A stretch of 64,000 nt of DNA, taken from an uncultured Clostridia bacterium. Lineage in GTDB: Bacteria > Bacillota > Clostridia > Christensenellales > Borkfalkiaceae. The position numbers and the translations under genes are program-made. Position 1 is the first letter of the stretch. The number at the start of each line of letters is the position of its first letter. The stretch covers positions 1 through 64,000 of the forward strand of contig CALVHL010000006.1 in assembly GCA_944327625.1 (NCBI GenBank). Direction: 5' to 3'. Below the pieces are notes generated by a model that saw only the letters and a program-made list of their open reading frames with translations, made no database searches and had not been told where the DNA came from. Of the stretch, positions 43,984 through 52,446 are shown in pieces.

Positions 43984-45829
43984 TTCTTACCTCCGAAATT
44001 TTATTTTTATGCTGATTGAGGTGCGCCTCTATGCGCGCCTCCTGTTCCGCCGTAAGTTTTTCGCCCAGCAGGCAGGCGGTGTGTTCGGCTATGTGCACGG
44101 CATGGTCGTCATAGTCCTTTATCTCCGCCTCCTTGCCCGCTTTGAGGGCGGCGTTTTCTGCGGCGCAGCGGGCGGCGTGCAGGGCGGTTATATCCCGTGC
44201 GCCCGAATAGCCCGCATAGCCGAGCGTCTGCAATATTCTGTTCTTGACCGTCGGGCTGACCTTGCCGTTCTCGTCGGTAAACAGCCCCCTGTCGTACATC
44301 TCGTAGATGACCGTCCTGCGCTGTGCGGGCGAAAGGTTTAAGTCGCTGTCGGCTTCGAGAACGACGTCGTCGCTCGTGATGTCGCTGCCTCGGAAGCTTA
44401 TTACCGCCAGTTCGCCGTTGCCGCCGACGTACCTCAAAAGCCGCAGATCGCCCGCGAACTGCTTATACAGCCGAAGCGCAAGCCTGCCCGTCTTTTTGAG
44501 CGCCGCCTTGATCTGGTCGTAGCAGACGTTGAGCCGCGCGTCGTCCTGCTCGAGCATGAGCTGCAAGCCCGTCGCCGAAGTGACCGAGTTGAAGCCGCTC
44601 GTCTCCTGCGAGTAGTCGGATATGCCCGATATTCGGTTGAATTCGCGCTGGAGCTTTTCCTCCTCCTGACTGAATTCGGAGGGAACGCCGCCGAGCGTCA
44701 GCATTTCGGGCGCGTTGCCGCCCTGTCTGTACACGATTATCTTGCCGGGGGCGAGCCCGTCCTCGGCGAGCTCGTCGGTGTCTACCGAGCCCTCCTCGAC
44801 GGCTATCGCGCCCATAGATATGCGGTTGAGAAATTCGTGCTTGCGGTTCTTGACGGCGTTATACGCGCGCTGGACGGGTATGAGCCTGTCAATTATGCTC
44901 GTGCCGAAGAAGCCGCCCGCGACGGGCATACAGCACTGCTTGACGAAGGGATAGCCCCTCTCCCCGCCCTCGCCGTTGAGGTAGGGAAGGCTGCCGTCGA
45001 ACAGCAGTTCGCCGCCCGCGACTATGGTCAGCCTGCCCTCGGGATATTGCCAATTGGGGCGGCAATATCTTTCGATTACCAGCTCGTAGCCGTGCCTGAC
45101 GTTGTGCGAAATTCCGCCGACCGTGCGGGAATGCGAGGGCGCGGACAGCGGGCAGAGCGCAAACTCGTCTACGTCCCTGCCTTTGAGCTTTACGCCGTAG
45201 GCGGCGTATATGTCGTCGGCGGAAACGGCGCGGGCGTGGATTATGCTCGGCTGGTTTTCGACCGTCTCCTCGGAGAGCGAGCAGGGGTAAATCTCGAACG
45301 GCGACAGCGCGACTATGCGCACCCTGCCCTCGCGCACGGCAGTGCCGTCCTCCGCCGTGCCTATGCCGTTGCCCGAATAGCTGTCCCAGATGACCTTATA
45401 GAACGCCGTGCCGCACGTCTCCGACCACACGGTAGCGCGGGATACGACCTCGTCCATGTCGCAGTCCTCGTTGAGCGCCGACAGTATTGCCGAGGAAAGC
45501 TTTGCCGCCTGCCTGTCGCGCTCGTCGTCCGAGGCCGCCCGCACCGCCAGCTTGGGGCGTATGCGCGAGAGCTTGGCGTTGCGCGTGTCCATTATGGGCG
45601 CAATGCAGTTGAACACCCGCCTTTCCTGCCAGGGGAACGACTTATCCTCGTCCTCCAGTTCGCCGAGGGCGTTTACGTCGCAGTACTGGTTGCCGCCCAG
45701 AAAGTTCATGTTGAGCTGCCAGCCGCGCTCGATGAGCCTGCGCTCCTCCTGCCTGCGCCTGAAATCGGCGTACACCTCGTCGGCTATCGCCTTCAATTTC
45801 TTTTTTTCAAGTTTTTCTTCGTCAGTCAT
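43973..45829 (-). CDS. Phage portal protein (P22 type)
   Basis: 618 residues, the size of P22 gp1-type portals. Visible features are 'RGWQLNMNFLGGNQYCDVN', 'FPWQERRVFNCIAPIMDTRNAKLSRI', 'PVAGGFFGTSIIDRLIPVQRAYNAVKNRKHEFLNRISM', and 'EFNRISGISDYSQETSGFNSVTSATGLQLMLEQDDARL' in the barrel helix, with an acidic-to-basic C-terminus. It forms the dodecameric DNA gate at one capsid vertex. SD GAAGGAGG; 8-bp overlap with the gene before it. Confidence 0.88.
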   Translation of the reverse strand: MTDEEKLEKKKLKAIADEVYADFRRRQEERRLIERGWQLNMNFLGGNQYCDVNALGELEDEDKSFPWQERRVFNCIAPIMDTRNAKLSRIRPKLAVRAASDDERDRQAAKLSSAILSALNEDCDMDEVVSRATVWSETCGTAFYKVIWDSYSGNGIGTAEDGTAVREGRVRIVALSPFEIYPCSLSEETVENQPSIIHARAVSADDIYAAYGVKLKGRDVDEFALCPLSAPSHSRTVGGISHNVRHGYELVIERYCRPNWQYPEGRLTIVAGGELLFDGSLPYLNGEGGERGYPFVKQCCMPVAGGFFGTSIIDRLIPVQRAYNAVKNRKHEFLNRISMGAIAVEEGSVDTDELAEDGLAPGKIIVYRQGGNAPEMLTLGGVPSEFSQEEEKLQREFNRISGISDYSQETSGFNSVTSATGLQLMLEQDDARLNVCYDQIKAALKKTGRLALRLYKQFAGDLRLLRYVGGNGELAVISFRGSDITSDDVVLEADSDLNLSPAQRRTVIYEMYDRGLFTDENGKVSPTVKNRILQTLGYAGYSGARDITALHAARCAAENAALKAGKEAEIKDYDDHAVHIAEHTACLLGEKLTAEQEARIEAHLNQHKNKISEVRNDG

Positions 45830-46091
45830 TGCCGACCTCCTTCAACTGTTGCATAAGTTTCTCCTTTTCTCTTTCAAGTTGTTCGTCGGTCATCGCCGAC
45901 AGATCGTCATCGTCCAGAAGCATTTTCACCGCCTTGATGTCGGGCGGAATATCCCGCCGCGTCACCTTGCGCTTGACGAGTCTTAGCTCGCCCTCGTCCA
46001 TGGCGAATTCCTCGACGACTTCGCTCGTTCCGAACCCCACGGCGCACTTTTTGAGCGCGTCCCTGACGCTATCGTCTTCCACGTTTTGCAT
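45822..46091 (-). CDS. Small protein between terminase and portal genes
   Basis: 89 residues, acidic at both ends with a basic middle ('LRLVKRKVTRRDIPPDIKAVKMLLDDDD') and a C-terminal helix. SD AAGGAGG. It overlaps both neighbours. The 'P-D-x-K-A-V-K-x-L-L' pattern occurs in small phage proteins near terminases. It may be a linker or terminase partner; no DNA-binding motif is clear. Confidence 0.65.
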   Translation of the reverse strand: MQNVEDDSVRDALKKCAVGFGTSEVVEEFAMDEGELRLVKRKVTRRDIPPDIKAVKMLLDDDDLSAMTDEQLEREKEKLMQQLKEVGND

Positions 46092-47508
46092 TCAACCTCC
46101 TTATTCTTCTCATCTTGTCCATGTACACTTCGCCGAACTGCTCCTCGCGCTCCTTGGGCTTGGGGCGGGACATGATGTAATATCTCAGTTCGTCCATGCA
46201 GTGGTCGTCCTTTTTGACGGGCGTATCGCCCTCCGCCCAGCTGTAACCCATGAACTCTGAAATCATGTTGGTGCAGGTGTCGAAGATATATATGTCCGGC
46301 AGACCGTTGCCGCGCGCGAGGTATTCCTTAACCCTGCAAATGCCCGCGAATACGTCCTTGTTCACGTTGGCGTTGACGAGTATTCCCCGCTCGCCGAACA
46401 GCTCTGCCACGCTCTTGACCGAGGCGAGCGTACGCTGCTTCGCCGCGCTGTCTATGAGCGCCGAAAGCCGCCCCTTGCCGTCCGTCTTCCACCCTATTCG
46501 CCGCGATATATCCCTTATGCAATCCGAATGATAGTCAATATCCCTGCCCGCCGCGAAGTGCTCGGCGACGACGTAGATATTGCCGTCCCAGTCGACGGCG
46601 TACCAGTGCGCCGAGAGCGGATTATTAAGCCCCGGATCTATCGAGATATTGTCCTGCCATTCGGGCGGAACGGCAAAGGGCGGTATGACGTGAACCGACC
46701 TGTCGAACTCGGGATAGACCAGCCCCGCGCCGACGGAAAATCTGCCGAACTTGCGCGCGTCGAGCGTCGCCCCGTCCATGGTCGCACTCATCAGCGCTAT
46801 CTCCTTTTTGGAGAGATAGGGGTTATCCTCCCAGCTCATGAATTCGCTCCACACCTCGGGGTTGTTGCGGCGGTTGAGATATATCTCGCCGTAGATGAAG
46901 GTCTCGCCTTTGAGCGGCGTCATGGTGCCGAATATGTCGCCCCGTCTGTCCATGACGCGCATTACGCACTCCTCGTATATATCGCGCGGCGGCTCCTCGT
47001 CGAACCACACGAAATCGAGCGAACTGCCCTGAAACTTCTCCCTGCCCTGATCGCAGCTCTTGAAGCCGAGCGTAGAAATGCCGCCGAATACGTTGCGTAT
47101 TCTTATCTGGTCGATGACGCCGCCCGACGGCGCATCCCTCCTTCCCGACAGCATGGTTATGTCGACAATCCAGCCCGCGGGGATATATTTGAGTATTTTG
47201 CTCTGCGCGACGTCCCTCTGCACCTGCTGGGAGAGCGAGACCGCCCAGCCGAACACGTCCTTGCGGTTCTTGCGGTATGGGTGAATGCCGCGCAGCATCC
47301 ACACGGCTTCGACCGCGCCGCACTCCGTCTTGCCCGAGCGGTTGCCGCCGAATACCCAGCGGTTGCGCTTCTTGCACTTGTGAAAGGCGAGCTGTTTTTT
47401 GTGCTTCTTCCTGCCCGTATTGTAGAGCGCGAGCGCACCCTTGTCGCCCCGCCTTTTGAGTTCTGCGTCAATCGCCAGGATTTTTTTTATTATTTCTTCC
47501 CTTTGCAT
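46069..47508 (-). CDS. Phage terminase large subunit
   Basis: 479 residues, ATPase then nuclease. Walker A-like 'RWVFGGNRSGKTECGA' at ~52, Walker B region 'LDFVWFDEEPPRDIY' at ~175, and coupling motif 'GTMTPLKG'. The RNase-H nuclease has 'SIDPGLNNPLSAHWYAVD' and 'ALIDSAA', ending in 'DDHCMDELRYYIMS' with the last acidic residue. All active-site positions look intact. It packages DNA into the prohead. It is the first gene of the leftward head cassette, with a short AAGG SD. Confidence 0.9.
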   Translation of the reverse strand: MQREEIIKKILAIDAELKRRGDKGALALYNTGRKKHKKQLAFHKCKKRNRWVFGGNRSGKTECGAVEAVWMLRGIHPYRKNRKDVFGWAVSLSQQVQRDVAQSKILKYIPAGWIVDITMLSGRRDAPSGGVIDQIRIRNVFGGISTLGFKSCDQGREKFQGSSLDFVWFDEEPPRDIYEECVMRVMDRRGDIFGTMTPLKGETFIYGEIYLNRRNNPEVWSEFMSWEDNPYLSKKEIALMSATMDGATLDARKFGRFSVGAGLVYPEFDRSVHVIPPFAVPPEWQDNISIDPGLNNPLSAHWYAVDWDGNIYVVAEHFAAGRDIDYHSDCIRDISRRIGWKTDGKGRLSALIDSAAKQRTLASVKSVAELFGERGILVNANVNKDVFAGICRVKEYLARGNGLPDIYIFDTCTNMISEFMGYSWAEGDTPVKKDDHCMDELRYYIMSRPKPKEREEQFGEVYMDKMRRIRRLNAKRGRR

Positions 47509-47556
47509 ACGACCTTAAACGACAAAAATTACATATTTTTTCGGTGCGGCGGCGCG

Positions 47557-47562
47557 TATAAT
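47557..47562 (+). promoter_or_regulatory. -10 box of the 47571 gene, leaderless geometry
   Basis: TATAAT 47557-47562, predicted start ~47569, ATG at 47571, no SD. A convincing -35 box is not visible. Confidence 0.5.
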
Positions 47563-47570
47563 CTTTTGAT

Positions 47571-48221
47571 ATGAAACGCCTGATAATTGCACTCCTGCTG
47601 GCGGCGGTATTGCTGTTTTCGGTGAATACGTACATACCGACGCAAGCCGATACGACGAGGTACGCGCGCGCCGACGTGCGGACGGCATACTTCTTTTCGG
47701 AGAGAGATCTTTCGACCTCTCTTTTTGCCGTGCCGTACACCTACTGCATAGAGATACTGCGCGACGACGGCGAATGGTACTACGCGAAATATGCTGCCGA
47801 TGCGGGCATATACCGCGCCGTCTACGGGTATTGCCGCAAGTCCGACTTCGTAGAACTTGTCGAGACGCCGCAGGTCACTTACCTCTACAAGGCGGTCACC
47901 GTCACCTACTCGACGGGGAGCGGGGGCGGCTCGCTGCCCGTATTGGACGAAATAAACGTAGAGGCGGCGTTTTACGGCACGTATTATTCGGGCGCGACGG
48001 CATATTCCTACGTCTACTGTCAGGGTTCGTTCGGCTATATTGAGGGGGCAAACGACGATTATCCGCTCATCGAGGACGAGGACGACGGGGGCGAAACGCC
48101 GCCCGACGACGGCTCCCCCGAGATAAGCGCGGGGCTGATTTCGGCAATAGTCATAAGCCTGCTTGCCGCCGCCGCGCTAATTATGCTGTACCTCACGACG
48201 AGAAAGCGCCCCGAGGGGTGA
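47571..48221 (+). CDS. Secreted/anchored SH3-like protein
   Basis: 216 residues. Signal peptide ('LIIALLLAAVLLFSVNTYIPTQA'), an SH3-like beta domain ('CIEILRDDGEWYYAKYA.. YGYCRKSDFVEL'), an acidic Pro/Asp linker (~170-185) and a C-terminal membrane helix ('GLISAIVISLLAAAALIMLYL') with a short basic tail. Probably outside the membrane facing the wall. It reads opposite to the phage head operon and its stop abuts the stop of the next gene. Its layout resembles the protein at 49008-50330. Confidence 0.75.
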   Translation: MKRLIIALLLAAVLLFSVNTYIPTQADTTRYARADVRTAYFFSERDLSTSLFAVPYTYCIEILRDDGEWYYAKYAADAGIYRAVYGYCRKSDFVELVETPQVTYLYKAVTVTYSTGSGGGSLPVLDEINVEAAFYGTYYSGATAYSYVYCQGSFGYIEGANDDYPLIEDEDDGGETPPDDGSPEISAGLISAIVISLLAAAALIMLYLTTRKRPEG

Positions 48222-48629
48222 TCAGCCGATATTCACGCTGACGAGGGCATAGTATGCGTCGAGTATGCGCTCCGCCGCGCAGAACCTGCCGTGAAGCGGC
48301 GCGCTCCTGCGGGAGAACTTCATCACCGAACGGTGAATGACCTTCCTTGCCCCCTCGTCGAGCGAGCGCACCCCGCGCCTGAGCGCCGCATAGCCCCTTA
48401 GCGCGTCCACGTCGCAGGCGGGCATTCTTGAAATTACGCCGTCAAGACTTTGCCAGAGCGAGGACAGCTCTGCCTTGGCGGAGATTATCCTGCCTATCCT
48501 TTCGGCAGACCGCTCGCCGCCCATCACGACGTCCGCAGACCGCACGGCGACATTGAGTATCGCCCTGTCCATGGCGGCGTTAAGCCCCTCCGCCCCGAAA
48601 TAGAATTTGAGCAATTTTTTGACGTTCAC
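48222..48629 (-). CDS. Uncharacterised helical protein upstream of the head cassette
   Basis: 135 residues, GTG start with GGGGGTGA upstream. All-helical and basic ('RSADVVMGGERSAERIGRIISAKAELSSLWQSLDG', 'ALRRGVRSLDEGARKVI'). Same direction as the phage cassette but separated from it by the 47571 gene. It could be a small regulator or a terminase small-subunit relative; no motif decides. Confidence 0.6.
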   Translation of the reverse strand: MNVKKLLKFYFGAEGLNAAMDRAILNVAVRSADVVMGGERSAERIGRIISAKAELSSLWQSLDGVISRMPACDVDALRGYAALRRGVRSLDEGARKVIHRSVMKFSRRSAPLHGRFCAAERILDAYYALVSVNIG

Positions 48630-48972
48630 CCTGTTTCACCCCCTCTGCTGCCGTTGCAATCGCCCTGCGCGTTCACACCGTCGGTCGCCCGTATTTACGA
48701 CCCACCGTCCGAACAATTGCAAACATTTGTTTGTTTACGGCTATATTATAACCGATAAATATGACAAAACCTGCATATTTAACAAATTAAATTAAATTTT
48801 TTTGACATTTATTGCGTGAAAAAACCGCACGGCGGCATTCAAGGCATGCGGACGTGCGGCAAAACGGGCAGACGGAGTTTTTACGCGGGCAAACATACTA
48901 TTTTCGCGGGCGGACGGAGAGCCGCCCGACTTTATCGGCGGCAAAAAGCGGCGGCAGGCAAAACGAAATTTC
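48630..48972. other. Control region between 48629 and 49008 genes
   Basis: On the minus strand a TATAAT (48750-48745) without a good -35 box lies ~115 nt before the GTG at 48629. A perfect inverted repeat CAAACA-TT-TGTTTG (48720-48733) lies just inside the leader, a possible operator. The rest is GC-rich and shows no gene. The open frame extending back to 48816 has no start signal. Confidence 0.5.
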
Positions 48973-49001
48973 TTTACATATTTAAAATTAGGTGTTATAA
49001 T
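48973..49001 (+). promoter_or_regulatory. Promoter of the 49008 gene, leaderless geometry
   Basis: TTTACA 48973-48978, 17 bp, TATAAT 48996-49001. The predicted first base is 49008, the G of the GTG start codon. Confidence 0.78.
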
Positions 49002-49007
49002 TTAAAC

Positions 49008-50330
49008 GTGAATACTTTAAAGAGAGCGACAAAAGCGCTTGCGGCGACGGTTGCCGCGGCGACAATAATATGCGCGTTCTGCACGACTGGCGTTGCGGCG
49101 GCGGCAAACGACGAGACGGTCTATCCCGACGACTTCACGCGGACGCTTGCGATCGACGGCGGCATAACCGACTATGCGGTCGACGGCGACAACCTCGCGC
49201 TTGCCTCCAAGACGACCATCTACGTGCTCGGCAGGGACGAGGCGGGCGACAGAAAGCTGGAAACGGTCGTGCACGAGTCGGAGATCTGCGACCTCGACTA
49301 TGAGAGCGGCAATCTGTACGTCAGAAACACGTTCGGCAACGTCTTCCTCTACCCCGACCTTGCCACCCCCGCCCTGCACGAATTCACGCAGAAAGGGCAG
49401 TGGAAGATAGAACTCGACGACTGCATGTATATGCTTGACATATCGTCGGGCACGCTGTCCTACTGGAAGGACGGCAAGATGACGACGATAGGCGACGGCG
49501 GCTATAACAATATGAAAGTCTACGACGGCGAAGTGTACGTCGTAAACGGCTCTGTACCCTACCGTCTGGACGGCGCGGAGGCGATCGCGCTCGACATGAG
49601 CTATGTAGATTATTCGGGCGCGGACGGCATAAGCACGGGCAATACGGCGGAACTTTTGAAGGCGGACGGCTATAAAGTGACGACGGCGATAATAAACGGC
49701 GGCGCTTACTATACCGAGATAGACGCCGAGGCGATAGGCGAGCATTTCACGCAGATACAGACCTACAAGGCGAGCGGCGAAAAGCCCTGTCTTGTGCTTG
49801 CCGAGAGCGGCAACGCCTCGATAATAGCCATGAACGACGGCGTGTATATCGTTGCGACCGAAAACCTGTCGCTTCGCGACTATTCGGCGCCCGCAAACGA
49901 CTGGGCGGAAGGCGCGGACGGCAGGCGGCTTGCCAATATCGTCGAGGAGACGGGAATATACTCCTCCCCCTGCATGGTCGCGAGCACGGAGATTGCCCGC
50001 ATAGAGCGCGGCGCGACGGTCACGGTCACGGAGAAATTCGCGCTCGACTTCATAGATAACGTATATTACCGCGTGACTTATGAGGACGGCGAGGGCAACA
50101 GCGTTAGCGGCTTCGTCGCGGCGGGATTTCTGGACGAATACGACTATGCGGCGGACACGCTGCCCGGGGAGAGCAAGCCCGACGGCGAATTCGTCTACGA
50201 TACGGACGTGACGACGGTCATACTCGCGCTGATAATCGTAGGGTTGGTAATACTTGCGATAGCCTACCTGACGGTCGTCGGCACCAAGCCGCAGGCAAAG
50301 AGAAACGACAAGGACAGAGAGGATAAATAA
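49008..50330 (+). CDS. Membrane-anchored extracellular protein with SH3-like domain
   Basis: 440 residues from GTG 49008. This start gives a clean signal peptide ('ALAATVAAATIICAFCTTGVAAAA') and matches the promoter; the frame extends upstream but has no start signal there. The middle has propeller-like repeats ('YAVDGDNLALASKTTIYVLG', 'NLYVRNTFGNVFLYPD', 'EVYVVNGSVPYRLDG'). Then comes a bacterial SH3 domain ('TGIYSSPCMVASTEIARIERGATVTVTE'), an acidic linker, a membrane helix and a Lys/Asp-rich tail. Same anchoring scheme as the 47571 protein. Ligand unknown. Confidence 0.8.
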   Translation: MNTLKRATKALAATVAAATIICAFCTTGVAAAANDETVYPDDFTRTLAIDGGITDYAVDGDNLALASKTTIYVLGRDEAGDRKLETVVHESEICDLDYESGNLYVRNTFGNVFLYPDLATPALHEFTQKGQWKIELDDCMYMLDISSGTLSYWKDGKMTTIGDGGYNNMKVYDGEVYVVNGSVPYRLDGAEAIALDMSYVDYSGADGISTGNTAELLKADGYKVTTAIINGGAYYTEIDAEAIGEHFTQIQTYKASGEKPCLVLAESGNASIIAMNDGVYIVATENLSLRDYSAPANDWAEGADGRRLANIVEETGIYSSPCMVASTEIARIERGATVTVTEKFALDFIDNVYYRVTYEDGEGNSVSGFVAAGFLDEYDYAADTLPGESKPDGEFVYDTDVTTVILALIIVGLVILAIAYLTVVGTKPQAKRNDKDREDK

Positions 50331-50336
50331 AAGTCA

Positions 50337-50366
50337 AAACGCAGGACCGAAGTCCTGCGTTTTTTC
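50337..50366. terminator. Bidirectional terminator
   Basis: AAAACGCAGGAC-CGAA-GTCCTGCGTTTTTT between two convergent genes, with T-runs on both sides. Confidence 0.9.
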
Positions 50367-50371
50367 TCAGG

Positions 50372-50524
50372 TTAGTTTTCAGATTCGTAATGGCAGCCCG
50401 AGCTCTGCGTAGGGGGCATGGTTTCGCCCTTGCCTACGTAGACCGAGTTGATCACGTTGCCCTTTTCGTCGACAACCTTATAGCTGCCGGAACGAGGGCA
50501 GGTATCGCCGCAATTCAATCTCAT
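50372..50524 (-). CDS. 50-residue cysteine-containing small protein
   Basis: Starts 'MRLNCGDTCPRSGSYKVVD', preceded by a strong GGAGG SD, and ends in TAA. It carries three Cys (in NCGDTCP and SSGCHY), a basic-free middle ('NSVYVGKGETMPPTQ') and no signal peptide. The Gly/Pro-rich 'CPRSGSYKVVD..G..I.......GETMPPT' pattern recalls short YjzC-like or rubredoxin-like knuckles with strand-turn-strand layout. It may bind zinc, but two Cys pairs are not complete. Flanked by a terminator and the leaderless promoter of the next gene. Confidence 0.75.
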   Translation of the reverse strand: MRLNCGDTCPRSGSYKVVDEKGNVINSVYVGKGETMPPTQSSGCHYESEN

Positions 50525-50597
50525 ACTTTTACCTCCGTACAATCATTATGTGCAGAGCGCGGCGGGTTATGCGGCGGGCAATAAAATTTTTTTACCG

Positions 50598-50626
50598 TTG
50601 ACAACGGCGGGATAATGTTATATACT
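50598..50626 (+). promoter_or_regulatory. Promoter of the 50635 gene, leaderless geometry
   Basis: TTGACA 50598-50603, 17 bp, TATACT 50621-50626. Predicted start ~50633; ATG at 50635; no SD. Confidence 0.78.
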
Positions 50627-50634
50627 TCAATCGT

Positions 50635-52170
50635 ATGGAAAACGTAAAGACGACGGCGAGGACTATCGCTCTGCCTTCGCCCGACCTGCTCCTCAAAATT
50701 TTTGCGGGCATATCGGCGGGCATCGCGCTAATTCTCACCTTCACCATTTCAGATTATTACATATTCAACAGAATGGACGAGTACGGCGTAATATTCTGCC
50801 TCTCGCAGTGGATAAAGAAGGCGGGGCTGGTCATGATAGTGCTTGCCGCATATTTCGATTGCAGAAGCTGTGCGGACGGCGCGAAATACCTTCTGCCCCT
50901 GCCGATTATTTTAAGCTGTCTTTTGTACGGCGATTACTTTGCGATTACCAAGATCGCCGACACACCCGCGCAGGAGATATACAATTCTATAAACCTCTTT
51001 TTTCCCTTATGGCTGAATATGACGCTCTACTTCTTGCAGAACGTAACGCTCGGGCTGTGCTGTGCGGCTATCGTAATGCGCGACGGACTGCGGGCGGACA
51101 GACGCGCCCTGACAGCCTGCGGGCTGGGAATGCTCGCCGCAATGCCGCTCAATGTCTTTGAAAACTTCTTCGACATAGACGAGATACCAGCCGACAGCTT
51201 CCTCAGGTTTAAGAACTTCACAATCTGGCACCTCATAGCCCTCCTCGCGCTCGCTGGGATAACAATCGGGCTGTATTACTTCCTCCGCAACAAAAAGGAG
51301 GAACAGCAGCACAAATACCTTGCGGCGATCGCCGTGTCGCTGCTTCTGCAATACCACAGCAAGGACAGCATGCTGCTCGGCGACGGCTATAACGTATATA
51401 ATACGGTATTCGCCTGCATACCCCTCTTTATCTGCAATATCGGCGTGTACGTGGCAAGCCTTTCGGTAATGCTCCGCAAAAAGGTGCTGTATGCCATATC
51501 GTTCTTCATTCACGCCGCGGGCGCGCTGACGGTATTCGTCTACTTCGGCAAGGACGAGATGAGCAATTACGGTATATTCTGCTCCTACTCGATACTATTT
51601 TTCTGCTTCACCCACTGCTTCCTGTTCGCGCTGTGCGTGCTTCCCTCGGCGCTCGGGCACTATAAATTCACCATAAGGCAGTGCATAACGCCGCTCATCT
51701 ATTACTTCATAGTAATAGTCACGGCTTCCGTCGCGAGCGCGCTCGTAACCTCCGCCTCAATGGAGTGGCACACCGCCGACGGCGTTTATCTCCAACCCGA
51801 CGAATGGCTCATGCCCAACTATGCGTTCACGCAGATCAACCCCCTGCCCTTTGAAGTGCCGCCCGTGCTGACCGTTAAAATATGGAACTATGAAGTCAAT
51901 CTTCTGTACGTCCTCGGGCTGTACGCCGTGTACGTCGGGCTGTTCTTCGCGTTCTACGGCTTCTACAAGGCATTCCTCGCGATAAGAAAGAAAGTGCTTG
52001 CAAAGCCGACGGCTTCGCCCGTGCCCGCCTACGGCGCGGCATTGCCCGACGCGGAAATTGCCGCCGCAGACGAGCTCAATGACGGACAGCCGCAGGATAT
52101 TCCCGACGGTCAAGCCGAACAGACCGAAGCGGCTGAGGACGAGCCGACGACCGAAAAACAGGGCGATTGA
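50635..52170 (+). CDS. Polytopic membrane protein, possibly YwaF-related
   Basis: 511 residues with about 11 hydrophobic helices and an acidic, disordered C-tail of ~55 residues ('ELNDGQPQDIPDGQAEQTEAAEDEP'). The section 'HYKFTIRQCITPLIYYFIVIVTASVASALVTSASMEWHT ... MPNYAFTQINPLPFE' recalls the YwaF/TMEM164-like family's conserved 'NYMYL' region, but the match is loose. Function unknown. The mRNA is predicted leaderless. It ends 1 bp before a repeat cluster. Confidence 0.75.
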   Translation: MENVKTTARTIALPSPDLLLKIFAGISAGIALILTFTISDYYIFNRMDEYGVIFCLSQWIKKAGLVMIVLAAYFDCRSCADGAKYLLPLPIILSCLLYGDYFAITKIADTPAQEIYNSINLFFPLWLNMTLYFLQNVTLGLCCAAIVMRDGLRADRRALTACGLGMLAAMPLNVFENFFDIDEIPADSFLRFKNFTIWHLIALLALAGITIGLYYFLRNKKEEQQHKYLAAIAVSLLLQYHSKDSMLLGDGYNVYNTVFACIPLFICNIGVYVASLSVMLRKKVLYAISFFIHAAGALTVFVYFGKDEMSNYGIFCSYSILFFCFTHCFLFALCVLPSALGHYKFTIRQCITPLIYYFIVIVTASVASALVTSASMEWHTADGVYLQPDEWLMPNYAFTQINPLPFEVPPVLTVKIWNYEVNLLYVLGLYAVYVGLFFAFYGFYKAFLAIRKKVLAKPTASPVPAYGAALPDAEIAAADELNDGQPQDIPDGQAEQTEAAEDEPTTEKQGD

Positions 52171-52171
52171 C

Positions 52172-52365
52172 GCGGCAATATGCCCGGGATAACGCTCTTT
52201 TCGCGTCTTGTGGCGCATACCCGCGCTTGAAACTGCTTATTTTCAATTGCCCCGCATATATGCCCGGGATAACGCTCTTTTCGCGCTTTATTGCGCATAC
52301 CGCCGCTTAAAGCCGCTCAATTTACGATTGCCCCGCATATATGCCTTAACCAACGCACGATTAAG
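52172..52365 (+). repeat. Dispersed element cluster: three units, ~75-80 bp apart
   Basis: Unit a (52172-52205) GCAATATGCCCGGGATAACG, degenerate at its start. Unit b (52245-52286) AATTGCCCCGCATATATG then CCCGGGATAACGCTCTTTTC. Unit c (52326-52365) ATTGCCCCGCATATATGCC then TTAACCAACGC. Units a and b also share GCTCTTTTCGCG and a following 'GCGCATACC' block, so the repeating module here is longer than the core. All are in + orientation in a convergent gap. Confidence 0.83.
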
Positions 52366-52370
52366 ACAAA

Positions 52371-52412
52371 AAAATACGCCGTCCGCTCTTGAGAGAGCGG
52401 ACGGCTTTTCTA
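52371..52412. terminator. Terminator of the ArsP_2-type permease gene
   Basis: GCCGTCCGCTCT-TGAG-AGAGCGGACGGC (52378-52405) with an A-run before and TTTT after; active in both directions. Confidence 0.88.
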
Positions 52413-52446
52413 TGCTTTTTTACGCTGTTTTCAAGCCCTGAAATAA

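Noticed and set aside
40014-48629. Complete prophage
   Set aside because: No integrase, repressor, tail, holin or endolysin and no att-like direct repeats were found; only the head cassette is present.
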